Notes under the pieces: model-generated
Database searches by the model: none
What the model was told of the DNA's origin: nothing
Seen by the model: the letters and a program-made list of their open reading frames with translations, nothing else
DNA from: an alpha proteobacterium SCGC AAA280-B11
GTDB taxonomy: Bacteria; Pseudomonadota; Alphaproteobacteria; Pelagibacterales; Pelagibacteraceae
Length of the DNA stretch: 34,478 nt
Assembly: GCA_000371745.1 (NCBI GenBank)
Contig: AQUH01000009.1
Location: 1-34,478, forward strand
Reading direction: 5' to 3'
Shown here: positions 6,766 to 14,792 of the stretch, piece after piece
How positions within the stretch are numbered: the first letter of the stretch is position 1
Layout: each line of letters begins with the position of its first letter
Made by a program: the position numbers and the translations under genes

Positions 6766-7905
6766 ATGATGAAAAAGTATTTCAAGATATTCATCACCTT
6801 CTTAAAATTTGGCTTCCTTGCTTTTGGTGGACCGGTGTCTCAGATCAATATGATCAGAGAAAAATTAGTAAGAGTTGAAAAATGGGTGGATCAAAAAAGA
6901 TTTAATCGTGCATTATCTTTATATCAAGTGCTGCCTGGACCTGAAGCACATGAGATGTGTGTTTATCTTGGCATGGTGAAGGCTGGAAGACTTGGAGGAT
7001 TTTTAGCGGGACTTGGTTTTATGTTGCCGGGTTTTACTTTCATCATGATCCTTGCTTATCTTTATAGTTTACTTGGCCCTGTGGTGTTGCTGCCATTGTT
7101 TGTTGGAGCAAAGCCTGCTGTTGCCGCTTTAATTGTTAGAGCATCACATAAAATATCTGAACATATTTTAATTAATAAAAAATTAATTTTAATTGGCGTA
7201 CTGTCTTCTGCTTTAACTTGGCTTGGTTTAAATTTTTTACTAAATATTTTATTGTGTGGGTTTTGTTATTATTTGTGCGTTAAACAAAATAACATTCTTG
7301 CAATTGCACTTGGTGTTATCAGTTTACCCATCGCTCTTACCGGTTATTTAAATATTGAACTGTTCCAATATTTTTCAACTCCTGAATCAGAAAGTGGTTT
7401 ATTTTTACAAGGATTAAAAGCGGGTCTTCTTTCCTTTGGTGGCGCCTACACTGCATTGCCATTTTTAAAATCTGGAATTGCTGGACATTATTTGGGTGTA
7501 ACTGAAGATGTTTTTTCTGACGGTATTGCTCTGACTGGAGTTGTCCCAACTCCTCTCTTAATGTTTGGAACTTTTTTAGGTTATATGGCAACAGGCATCA
7601 GTGGGGCATTACTTATAACCGTTGCAATCTTTTTACCTGCTTTTTTATTTACCCTTTTAGGGCATAAATATTTTGAACAAATATTAAAGCATAAACCTCT
7701 ACATGCATTCTTAGATGGTGTGTCTGCTGGAGTTGCGGGAATATTAGTAATCACTGCAATTGAGTTTCTAATTCCAATTCTTAATTCAAATCTTTTAGTA
7801 ATGCTTTTGTTTGTATTTAGTCTTGCAGTTCTTTACCTGCTTAAAACGCGATTTGTTGTGCCAACGGTCATTTTGGTATCTGCAGTAATTGGTTATTTCT
7901 TTTAA
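6766..7905 (+). CDS. chrA: Chromate transporter, long-chain ChrA
   Basis: A 379-residue inner-membrane protein made of two homologous CHR halves. The N-terminal half starts FLKFGFLAFGGPVSQI with the FGGP signature. The second half has GLKAGLLSFGGAYTALPF near residue 217. LPGPEAHEM and PAFLF loops also match. Long-chain ChrA proteins export chromate by proton-coupled transport. In marine bacteria the substrate is not proven and could be another oxyanion such as sulfate. Two consecutive ATG codons open the frame, and either could be the start. Its 3' end overlaps the convergent alcohol dehydrogenase gene by four bases. Confidence 0.9.
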   Translation: MMKKYFKIFITFLKFGFLAFGGPVSQINMIREKLVRVEKWVDQKRFNRALSLYQVLPGPEAHEMCVYLGMVKAGRLGGFLAGLGFMLPGFTFIMILAYLYSLLGPVVLLPLFVGAKPAVAALIVRASHKISEHILINKKLILIGVLSSALTWLGLNFLLNILLCGFCYYLCVKQNNILAIALGVISLPIALTGYLNIELFQYFSTPESESGLFLQGLKAGLLSFGGAYTALPFLKSGIAGHYLGVTEDVFSDGIALTGVVPTPLLMFGTFLGYMATGISGALLITVAIFLPAFLFTLLGHKYFEQILKHKPLHAFLDGVSAGVAGILVITAIEFLIPILNSNLLVMLLFVFSLAVLYLLKTRFVVPTVILVSAVIGYFF

Positions 7906-8951
7906 GATAAAGACTTCATATCGATAACAAATCGATACTTCACATCACTTTTTAACATACGCTCGTAAGCCGTATTAATGTAATCCATTTTTATTGTTTC
8001 GATATCTGAAACAAGTTTATGTTTTGCACAAAAATCTAACATCTCTTGCGTCTCTTTAACGCCACCAATTAATGAACCCGCAAGATGTCTTCTTTTGAAA
8101 ATTAAACTAAACACTTCAATGGATGGATGGGGTTCTGCAGGAGCTCCAACTAATGTCATTGTTGAATCTTTTTTTAACAAATTAAGATACACATCTAATT
8201 TGTGCGGAGCTGCAACGGTGTTCACGATAAAATCTAATTGATTTGCATACTTTGCCATTTGTGTTTCATCCGTTGAAATACAAACTTCTTTTGCACCTAA
8301 TTTTAAACCATCCTGAACTTTATTTTTAGAGGTTGTAAAAAGCACTACATGTGCGCCCATTGCATTTGCGATTTTCACTCCCATGTGACCAAGACCACCA
8401 AGTCCAACAATTCCAACTTTTTGACCTTTACCTACTTTCCATTTTTTAAGTGGTGAATAAAGTGTAATTCCAGCACACAGTAATGGTGCAACACTTGGAA
8501 GTTCTTTTTCAGAATGAGAAATTTTTAAAACAAAAGATTCTTTAACAACAATGGATTTAGAATAACCACCAAATGTATTCTCACCTCCAAAAGCTGGACC
8601 ATTATAAGTTCCTGTCCAACCATTTTCGCAGTATTGTTCTTCATGCTCTTTACAAGATCCACAATGACCGCAGCTATCCACTAAACAACCAACACCTGCA
8701 AGATCGCCTACTTTAAATTTTGTAACTTTATTTCCAACTGCTGTAACTCTGCCTACAATTTCATGACCTGGAACAGATGGATACTGAGTATTTTTCCATT
8801 CATTTCTTGCAGTGTGCAGATCAGAATGACAAACACCACAGTAAAGAATTTCTATTTGTACATCTTCTGCACCTGGTGTGCGTCTGTCGATTTCTAATGC
8901 TGAAAGTTTTGATGTTGAATTTTTTGCTCCAAATGCTTTTACTTTGACCAT
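7902..8951 (-). CDS. Zinc-dependent alcohol dehydrogenase, YahK/cinnamyl-alcohol-dehydrogenase type
   Basis: A 349-residue medium-chain dehydrogenase. Catalytic zinc ligands are visible as C41 (CGVCHSD) and H63-E64 (GHE). The four structural-zinc cysteines are C94, C97, C100 and C108. The Rossmann loop is GLGGLGHMG. The closest remembered relatives are NADPH-dependent aldehyde reductases such as E. coli YahK, which reduce a broad range of aldehydes. It lies nine bases downstream of the SOUL gene in the same direction, so TerC, SOUL and this gene may share a transcript. Confidence 0.9.
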   Translation of the reverse strand: MVKVKAFGAKNSTSKLSALEIDRRTPGAEDVQIEILYCGVCHSDLHTARNEWKNTQYPSVPGHEIVGRVTAVGNKVTKFKVGDLAGVGCLVDSCGHCGSCKEHEEQYCENGWTGTYNGPAFGGENTFGGYSKSIVVKESFVLKISHSEKELPSVAPLLCAGITLYSPLKKWKVGKGQKVGIVGLGGLGHMGVKIANAMGAHVVLFTTSKNKVQDGLKLGAKEVCISTDETQMAKYANQLDFIVNTVAAPHKLDVYLNLLKKDSTMTLVGAPAEPHPSIEVFSLIFKRRHLAGSLIGGVKETQEMLDFCAKHKLVSDIETIKMDYINTAYERMLKSDVKYRFVIDMKSLS

Positions 8952-8960
8952 AATAAAATT

Positions 8961-9551
8961 TTAATTTGTTAATTTAAATAATACTTCATTTCTTTTTAAA
9001 AACCAAAGTGTCCAAGGCGCATTGTATCCTGCGTAAATTGCAGGTTCTTCAATTTTAAGATTCTTTTCTTTAATATAATTTCTAATTTTTGCTTCATTCT
9101 CTTTAATATTATCGTTACTAAATAAACCTGAAAAAGTTATCGCCACAACTTTAAAATCTGGGTTATTTTTAATTTTAACATTTTGATTATCAGGTTGTGG
9201 AACATTTTTAGAGTCGAATTTCTTTGGTACCACAAAAGAAATATTCCATTTTTTATCTCCTGAACTTTTTTGCATTACAGGAACAGTCATTGAGATACTT
9301 TCTTTATTTTTATTTTCGCCACTTATATATTTAAATAAAATTCTAAAGCCTTTGCTGATCGCCTCATCCCGCTCACCTTCTGTTTCAACCGTTGCAGTTA
9401 AAAAATTATTGTATTGTCTGATCTCAAATTCGTTATCTTTTTTGATAACTTTATAATCGGGTTGTTCGTTTGCCATAACGTTAAAGCTAAATGTAAGGAG
9501 TACAAATAGTACTGCTTTTATAAAAAAATTATATAAGTAACTGTACATCAT
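8961..9551 (-). CDS. SOUL-family heme-binding protein, exported
   Basis: A 196-residue protein with an N-terminal signal peptide (about residues 1-27, NVMA|NE) followed by a SOUL domain: the YKVIKKDNEFEIRQY start, a SMTVPV core strand and the C-terminal AGYNAPWTLWFLKRNEV. SOUL/HBP proteins bind heme or tetrapyrroles loosely; bacterial roles are unknown. Its start overlaps the end of the upstream TerC gene by 23 bases, which argues for coupled translation. Confidence 0.88.
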   Translation of the reverse strand: MMYSYLYNFFIKAVLFVLLTFSFNVMANEQPDYKVIKKDNEFEIRQYNNFLTATVETEGERDEAISKGFRILFKYISGENKNKESISMTVPVMQKSSGDKKWNISFVVPKKFDSKNVPQPDNQNVKIKNNPDFKVVAITFSGLFSNDNIKENEAKIRNYIKEKNLKIEEPAIYAGYNAPWTLWFLKRNEVLFKLTN

Positions 9552-10128
9552 GCCAGATTAGATCACCCGCAACCCAAAGCACAGATAATAATCCAAGCCA
9601 GCCAATCCATTTATGATTTTTTAAATAAACAGAGATCGCATTTGCAAGGGTCACCATTAAAATAATTGCAAGGGCAAGGCCAAATATAAGTAAAGTATAG
9701 TTACTTTTTGCAGCACCAGCGACCGCAATCACATTGTCTAAACTTAATGTGATATCTGCAATCATTACAGTTAATAATGCTTTTTTAAAATTACCTCGTT
9801 CTGCTTGTTGAACTTGGTATTTATTTAAATCTTGTGTTTCATCTTTATTTTTTAAAATGTCGATATACAGTTTATATACAACCCAAAATAATAAAATTCC
9901 GCCAACGGTTCTAATGCCTTGAAATTGCATCAGATAAGCAGTCATAGCCGAAAATAATATTCTAAATACAACCGCAAGACCTGTGCCAATAATTAAAACT
10001 TTACGTCTGATATCAGGATCAAATTGGGACGCAGCCATACCAATAATCACAGCATTGTCCGCAGATAGTACTAGATCAATTAAAATAATCTGAATAGTAA
10101 TTCGTATTTCTTCTGAAAAAAATTCCAT
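9529..10128 (-). CDS. TerC-family membrane protein (YjbE type)
   Basis: A 199-residue integral membrane protein with about six or seven helices. It carries both TerC signatures: DLVLSADNAVIIGMA near residue 18 and the second-half repeat ADITLSLDNVIAVAGA near residue 124. These acidic residues inside membrane helices are thought to bind metal ions. Family members export manganese or act in tellurium resistance and metal homeostasis. The first gene of a TerC-SOUL-dehydrogenase run. Confidence 0.88.
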   Translation of the reverse strand: MEFFSEEIRITIQIILIDLVLSADNAVIIGMAASQFDPDIRRKVLIIGTGLAVVFRILFSAMTAYLMQFQGIRTVGGILLFWVVYKLYIDILKNKDETQDLNKYQVQQAERGNFKKALLTVMIADITLSLDNVIAVAGAAKSNYTLLIFGLALAIILMVTLANAISVYLKNHKWIGWLGLLSVLWVAGDLIWHDVQLLI

Positions 10129-10223
10129 AAAATATAATTATCAGTTTTATTATTTTTTGAAAAATGCGAAATAATTATTAGAAATATTAAAAGCATCAAT
10201 TTTATATGCTAAAAATAAAGTCA

Positions 10224-10946
10224 TTACGTCTCTAAATTAATTTTACCACCATCGACATGTATTACTTGTCCTGTAATCCAACTGCTATTTGGTAAAAGTA
10301 AAAATTTTGCAGTCTCAGCTAGATCTTCAGGTTTTCCAACTCTTTTCATCGCATGTTTGAGAGGAATTTGTTCTGCAATTCTGGCATTATCTAGAATAGG
10401 TTTTGCCATTTTGGATTGGGTGATACTTGGTGCTATACAATTCACTCTGATCTTAGGTGCAAACTCTGCTGCTAGCGAGGTGGTTAGGCCTTGAATTGCT
10501 CCTTTTGCAGTTGAGATAACAGAGTGCATATTAAAACCACGATTCACTGCAACTGTTGAAAACAAAACAATTGCACCATTATTTTCTGCAAGCTGCTTTT
10601 GTAATCTTTTTATAAAATGAATAGCTCCAGTTACATTTAAGTTAAAGGTATTAATGAAATCTTCCTGTTTTGTAGTTTGAAATGATTTAAGAACAATTGA
10701 ACCTACGCAATAAATAAATCCAGAAATTTTTTCATTTTGAATATCTTTTAGACTTTCCTCAACACTTTGCTCGTTTGTCACATCGGAGCATACTGAATAA
10801 TCATGCTTAGTTTCTGATGTTAACTTTTTTAACTCCTCTTCATTTCTTGCAATCAAATGACATTGAATATTATCTTTAGCAAAAGATCTTGCTAAAGCTG
10901 AACCTGTGTATCCTGTGGCTCCTACGATTATCGTTTTTCCACTCAT
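10224..10946 (-). CDS. Short-chain dehydrogenase-like protein lacking the catalytic tyrosine
   Basis: A 240-residue SDR. The nucleotide-binding loop GATGYTG is intact near residue 9, the C-terminal GQVIHVDGG is typical, and a serine-containing FSTVAV strand is present. The YxxxK active site reads I-S-T-A-K (codon ATC), so the catalytic tyrosine is isoleucine, and the usual NAG turn is CVG. The protein may bind NAD(P)H but have altered or no reductase activity. Similar Tyr-less SDRs may form their own group. It is divergent from the gene at 10973, with only 26 bases between. Confidence 0.85.
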   Translation of the reverse strand: MSGKTIIVGATGYTGSALARSFAKDNIQCHLIARNEEELKKLTSETKHDYSVCSDVTNEQSVEESLKDIQNEKISGFIYCVGSIVLKSFQTTKQEDFINTFNLNVTGAIHFIKRLQKQLAENNGAIVLFSTVAVNRGFNMHSVISTAKGAIQGLTTSLAAEFAPKIRVNCIAPSITQSKMAKPILDNARIAEQIPLKHAMKRVGKPEDLAETAKFLLLPNSSWITGQVIHVDGGKINLET

Positions 10947-10972
10947 AAAATCAGTGTATAGATAAATACATT

Positions 10973-11344
10973 ATGTTTAAAGATTTTACTAACTGGATGC
11001 ATAACACTGCTACAGTTTTATTTGATGACACTAAAAACGATTTAAGATCGTTACCTAAAACAGTTCGCCTTCAAATTTTAATAGTTTTAAGTGCACTTTG
11101 GTCTACTGCTTTTAGTGTTTGGGTCTTTACTGTTCCTATGTTCATCTATGGTTGGCTTGGAATGTTTTTAGGTCATTTACTTGTGATATTTGTTGCTTAT
11201 TACACATTTAAGCAATTTCAAGATATTAGAAAATTTAGAACTGACCCTAATTACCACACACAAACTCGCTCAAGACAAAATCTTTGGATTAACGGCAAGC
11301 AAACAAAATTGCCTGCGGATGATCCGGGTGGTGAACACGAATAA
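10973..11344 (+). CDS. Two-helix membrane protein of unknown function
   Basis: A 123-residue protein: a soluble amphipathic start, two transmembrane segments (about 32-55 and 59-80), and a hydrophilic basic tail ending in ADDPGGEHE. No family is recognised. It converges on the photolyase gene with a three-base gap. Confidence 0.7.
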   Translation: MFKDFTNWMHNTATVLFDDTKNDLRSLPKTVRLQILIVLSALWSTAFSVWVFTVPMFIYGWLGMFLGHLLVIFVAYYTFKQFQDIRKFRTDPNYHTQTRSRQNLWINGKQTKLPADDPGGEHE

Positions 11345-11347
11345 TTT

Positions 11348-12847
11348 TTAATTCGTATTTCTTTTAATAAATTCTTCGGCAGCAGAATAAATTCTCACCC
11401 TTTTATTTTTTTCCATTTTTTCTAAAATCTTAACCATCATAGAAAGTCTGTAATTTTTGGAAAAGAAAATCTTATTTTTATCAATAAACTTCCAATACAG
11501 ACCATCAACAATATCGCACCAATCACCCCTTTTAAAATCGCTCATTTTAAGTAGATAGCTTGAGGCACAGATATAAGGCTTAGTTGCAAAAATTCCACCA
11601 TCACTAAATAACCCCATTGCATAAACATTCGGTGCCATCACCCAATCTGATGAGTCGACATACATTTCCATAAACCAACGATATACAGATTTTGGTTCAA
11701 TGCCTGAAAGATTCATAATATTTGCAACCACCATCAAACGTTCAATGTGATGAGACCAACCATATTTTATACAGTTTTTTATGGTATGGTCTAAAGGATC
11801 AATTCCTGTTGTACCCTCATACCAGCTCTTAGTTAATTTATTATTATGTTTAAAAAAATTCGTATTTTCTAATTTGCTTTCATAATTTTGATAAATTCCA
11901 CGCATAAACTCACGCCAGCCAATAATCTGTCTCAAGTAACCTTCAAGACAATTCAGTTTAACTTTATTTGTTTTTGCAAAAGCTAAAGTTTCATTAACAA
12001 TTTGTTCAGGCGTTAACAGTCCTAAATTAATTAACGGACTTAACATGCTATGAAATAAAATATGAGATTTTTGCGAAATAGCGTCTTCAAAATCTCCAAA
12101 AAATTCTAATTTATTTTTTAAAAAATCAAAGTAATAATCAAGAGCATCTTTTCTTGTGGTTGGAAAATTAAAACTTTCAATCTCACCAGGGTGATCTAAA
12201 AAATTTTTCTCTAAAAACTTCTTTATATTTTCAGTATGAGTTGTTTGTTTAAAGATAGTGTGTTTTGGAATTGAAACTTTAGGATCTAATTTATTTCTAT
12301 TATCCTCATCAAAACTCCATTTTCCACCAAGGGGTTCATTTTTATTTTTCATTAAAATATTAAACTTAATTCTCTGAATTTTATAAAAATTAGCCATGAA
12401 TGGCTTTTTATTCGTTTGTAAATATTCTTTAAAATCACCTCTGCTTGATAAAAACATGGGTGACTTTATAAAATTAAACTCAATTTTATTTTTATTAAAA
12501 AAATTAATTAATTGATTCTCAAAAAATTTATCTTCAATCTCAAATAAATTGACATGTTTGGTTTTAATCTTGTTTAAGAAAAATAAGATTTTATCCTCAT
12601 AACTCTTTTTAAATAACTCATGCTTGCAGTCATAATATGTGAGAGAAAAATCTGTCTTTTTTAATTCATCTGCGTAGGAACGCATTGCGGATAAGAATAG
12701 TAATATCTTTTGGCGATGATGTTTGACGTAAGTGCATAACTGGTAATCTTCAGCCATCATAAAATGATGATCTTTAAAATTCTTCAAATGAGTGAGTGGA
12801 AAAAGTTGATTACCAAGGATGATAAAGGCTTTTGCTTTATTGGTCAT
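11348..12847 (-). CDS. Photolyase of the FeS-BCP / (6-4) family, lacking two cluster cysteines
   Basis: About 500 residues of the deoxyribodipyrimidine-photolyase-related family (PF04244), which repairs UV photoproducts in DNA with FAD and light. Conserved stretches include FIILGNQLF at the start, GYLRQIIGWREFMRGIY, WSHHIERLM and APNVYAMGLFSDGG. In typical members the segment after KMSDY has the form YCxGC, followed by another Cys, and binds a 4Fe-4S cluster. Here it reads MSDFKRGDWC, so the paired cysteines are replaced and the cluster is probably absent. A TTG at 12856 is an alternative start; the ATG at 12847 fits the family better. It directly follows umuC. Confidence 0.88.
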   Translation of the reverse strand: MTNKAKAFIILGNQLFPLTHLKNFKDHHFMMAEDYQLCTYVKHHRQKILLFLSAMRSYADELKKTDFSLTYYDCKHELFKKSYEDKILFFLNKIKTKHVNLFEIEDKFFENQLINFFNKNKIEFNFIKSPMFLSSRGDFKEYLQTNKKPFMANFYKIQRIKFNILMKNKNEPLGGKWSFDEDNRNKLDPKVSIPKHTIFKQTTHTENIKKFLEKNFLDHPGEIESFNFPTTRKDALDYYFDFLKNKLEFFGDFEDAISQKSHILFHSMLSPLINLGLLTPEQIVNETLAFAKTNKVKLNCLEGYLRQIIGWREFMRGIYQNYESKLENTNFFKHNNKLTKSWYEGTTGIDPLDHTIKNCIKYGWSHHIERLMVVANIMNLSGIEPKSVYRWFMEMYVDSSDWVMAPNVYAMGLFSDGGIFATKPYICASSYLLKMSDFKRGDWCDIVDGLYWKFIDKNKIFFSKNYRLSMMVKILEKMEKNKRVRIYSAAEEFIKRNTN

Positions 12848-12859
12848 GCCAATCAATAA

Positions 12860-14137
12860 TTAATGTGCTCTAACCGTTGGGGCAAGTTTTATAAAAGAAG
12901 TGTCAATTTTAGAGGAATAACGGCGTTTCATTTTAGAGTTATTATTTAATCTAGCGGCCGCAACAGTCACGGCACCTCTACCAAATTTACTATTGGTTTG
13001 ATCAATCACTTTCATTAAATGATCTAAATTTAAATTTTGGTCTGAAAATAAATTTTTCTCGTAATGATCTTTAGGTTTAAGGTCCGAGAATATAACGCCC
13101 GCTTTGCTATAAAAATAACCTTTAATATAAATATGTTCTAAAGCCTTTGCGCATAAGTTTACAAGTTCTAAAGTGTTATTGGTTGCAATAGGTATGTCTA
13201 TCTTTTGAACACGAGACACATAATCTTTTTTAAATCTGCTAGTTTTAATAAATACATAAACTGATTTTACAATTAAGCCCTCCGACCTAATTCGCTCTGC
13301 TGCAGTCATGCAATGCTGAACGACTGCTTCTTTTAAATCATTAAGGTCAGTTATAGTTTTGCCGAAAGATCTTGAGACACAACAATTTTTTCTCGCTACA
13401 TACTGAAAGTTTAATGGAAAACAACAAGTGCCATTTAGTTCATGAATAGTTTTTAAAACAACTACACTACTATTTTTTCTAACCCAATAATTATCAACAT
13501 ATTTTAGCTGATGTGCATTATAAAAATTATTGTTATTAAAGAATTTTGAAAGTTGCCTGCCAATACCCCAAACTTCTTGGACTGGAAATGTTTTTAAAAC
13601 ATCATCAACGTAATTTTTATCTTTAGAGATAAATTCCTCAACGCCTAAGTTATTTTTCTTTGCAACATGATTTGCAATCTTTGCAAGTGTTTTAGTATTT
13701 GCAGCGCCGATAGACACAGGAATACCAGTCCATTTTAAAATTATTTTTCTAATGTTTAAAATATACTCTTCCACACTATCCATCTTAATATTAGTTAAAT
13801 CCAAAAAAGCTTCATCGATTGAATAAAATTCAATATCGGGTGAAAAGTTTTTTAAAATTTTCATCACTCGTCGCGACATATCTCCGTATAATTCATAATT
13901 AGATGAAAACACGGATACTTTGTATTTGTCGATTAAGGGTTTTGCTTTGAAATAAGGTTCACCCATTTTAATGCCAACTTGCTTAGCTTCTGTTGATCTT
14001 GAAATAATACAGCCATCGTTGTTAGATAAAACCACAACAGGTTTACGTTTTAAATCTGGTCTAAATAACCTCTCGCAGGAAACATAGAAAGAGTTACAAT
14101 CCACCAGAGCAATAATTCGATTATTAATGGGCTGCAT
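12860..14137 (-). CDS. umuC: UmuC, DNA polymerase V catalytic subunit (Y family)
   Basis: A Y-family translesion polymerase. The palm opens with ALVDCNSFYVSCE (metal aspartate D13), followed by VVVLSNNDGCIISRS and YSIDEAFLDL (second metal pair). It then has helix-hairpin-helix motifs, a little finger and a C-terminal KRRYSSKIDTSF segment, as expected of UmuC. With UmuD' it copies past damaged bases. The ATG at 14137 is preferred because it gives the usual family start and overlaps umuD by 14 bases; a longer frame opens at 14167. It belongs to the SOS operon umuD-umuC-photolyase. Confidence 0.93.
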   Translation of the reverse strand: MQPINNRIIALVDCNSFYVSCERLFRPDLKRKPVVVLSNNDGCIISRSTEAKQVGIKMGEPYFKAKPLIDKYKVSVFSSNYELYGDMSRRVMKILKNFSPDIEFYSIDEAFLDLTNIKMDSVEEYILNIRKIILKWTGIPVSIGAANTKTLAKIANHVAKKNNLGVEEFISKDKNYVDDVLKTFPVQEVWGIGRQLSKFFNNNNFYNAHQLKYVDNYWVRKNSSVVVLKTIHELNGTCCFPLNFQYVARKNCCVSRSFGKTITDLNDLKEAVVQHCMTAAERIRSEGLIVKSVYVFIKTSRFKKDYVSRVQKIDIPIATNNTLELVNLCAKALEHIYIKGYFYSKAGVIFSDLKPKDHYEKNLFSDQNLNLDHLMKVIDQTNSKFGRGAVTVAAARLNNNSKMKRRYSSKIDTSFIKLAPTVRAH

Positions 14138-14501
14138 GAATAATATAAGTGACGACCCCCCAAACATTAATGTCTGAATTTTCGTTAATTAAAGTCTTCT
14201 CTTCTTTATTTTTGATATAAAAATTATTATTCTCTTTAATAATATTTTTAACGACTAATTCATTATTAAAATTAATAATTGCAATACAATCATTTTTTAA
14301 ATTTAAACTTCGATCCACCACTAATAAATCTCCATTTATAATTTTGTGATCAGTCATGGAATTGCCTTGCACACGAATGAGAAAAGTTGCTGGAGGATTT
14401 TTGATGAGCTCACTATTTAAATCGATTTCATCTTGAACATAATCCGTTGCTGGAGATGGAAATCCTGCTGAAACTTTTTGCAATATCACTGGTATTTTCA
14501 T
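14124..14501 (-). CDS. umuD: UmuD, self-cleaving S24 peptidase subunit of DNA polymerase V
   Basis: A 125-residue UmuD/LexA-type protein. The Ser-Lys dyad is S48 (GNSM) and K85, the same 37-residue spacing as S60 and K97 in E. coli. The cleavage site is A12-G13 in SAGFPSPA, against Cys24-Gly25 in E. coli, so the arm removed on RecA-stimulated autocleavage is only 12 residues. A LexA-type box and a promoter lie directly upstream (14511-14550). The stop overlaps the umuC start, coupling the two subunits. Confidence 0.93.
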   Translation of the reverse strand: MKIPVILQKVSAGFPSPATDYVQDEIDLNSELIKNPPATFLIRVQGNSMTDHKIINGDLLVVDRSLNLKNDCIAIINFNNELVVKNIIKENNNFYIKNKEEKTLINENSDINVWGVVTYIIHAAH

Positions 14502-14510
14502 AATAAATAT

Positions 14511-14525
14511 GTTCTTGTTTTGTTC
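14511..14525 (-). promoter_or_regulatory. SOS box (LexA site), alphaproteobacterial GAAC-N7-GAAC type
   Basis: On the minus strand GAAC-AAAACAA-GAAC (plus strand GTTC-N7-GTTC) matches the direct-repeat LexA site of Alphaproteobacteria exactly. It lies ten bases before the umuD start and overlaps the -10 hexamer. Confidence 0.88.
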
Positions 14526-14550
14526 TAGCGAATAGGTATAGTGAAGTCAA
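14522..14550 (-). promoter_or_regulatory. Promoter of the umuDC-photolyase operon
   Basis: On the minus strand, TTGACT (14545-14550) and TAGAAC (14522-14527) are 17 bases apart. The -10 shares four bases with the first GAAC of the SOS box, so bound LexA would block the polymerase. The leader would be only about 15 bases. Confidence 0.75.
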
Positions 14551-14584
14551 CGCGGGATTAAAATTAATTTAAATTAAGATAAAA

Positions 14585-14770
14585 ATGAAAATTAATGTGG
14601 GCGGCATCGATCGAATTGCAAGAATTATTCTTGGCGTAATAATTATAGACCTTACAGCATTTAATATTATTGGTCCTTGGGGATGGCTTGCAATTGGCTT
14701 TGTTGTGAGTGGAGTATTTAAATTCTGCCCTGCCTATTCTCTATTTGGCATTCGTACTTGCAAAAGATAA
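14585..14770 (+). CDS. DUF2892 small membrane protein
   Basis: A 61-residue protein matching DUF2892 (as in the membrane part of YgaP): the DRIARIILGVIII helix, a WGWLAIGFVVSGVFKFCPAY second helix, and the terminal LFGIRTC. The two cysteines of CPAY and RTC are conserved in the family. Role unknown. It is divergent from umuD across 83 bases that carry the SOS promoter on the other strand. Confidence 0.88.
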   Translation: MKINVGGIDRIARIILGVIIIDLTAFNIIGPWGWLAIGFVVSGVFKFCPAYSLFGIRTCKR

Positions 14771-14792
14771 TTTCTTAAAAAAATATTCTCTA

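Noticed and set aside
7337-7591. 84-codon minus-strand frame inside chrA
   Set aside because: It lies wholly within the second CHR domain of chrA and its product has no recognisable features.
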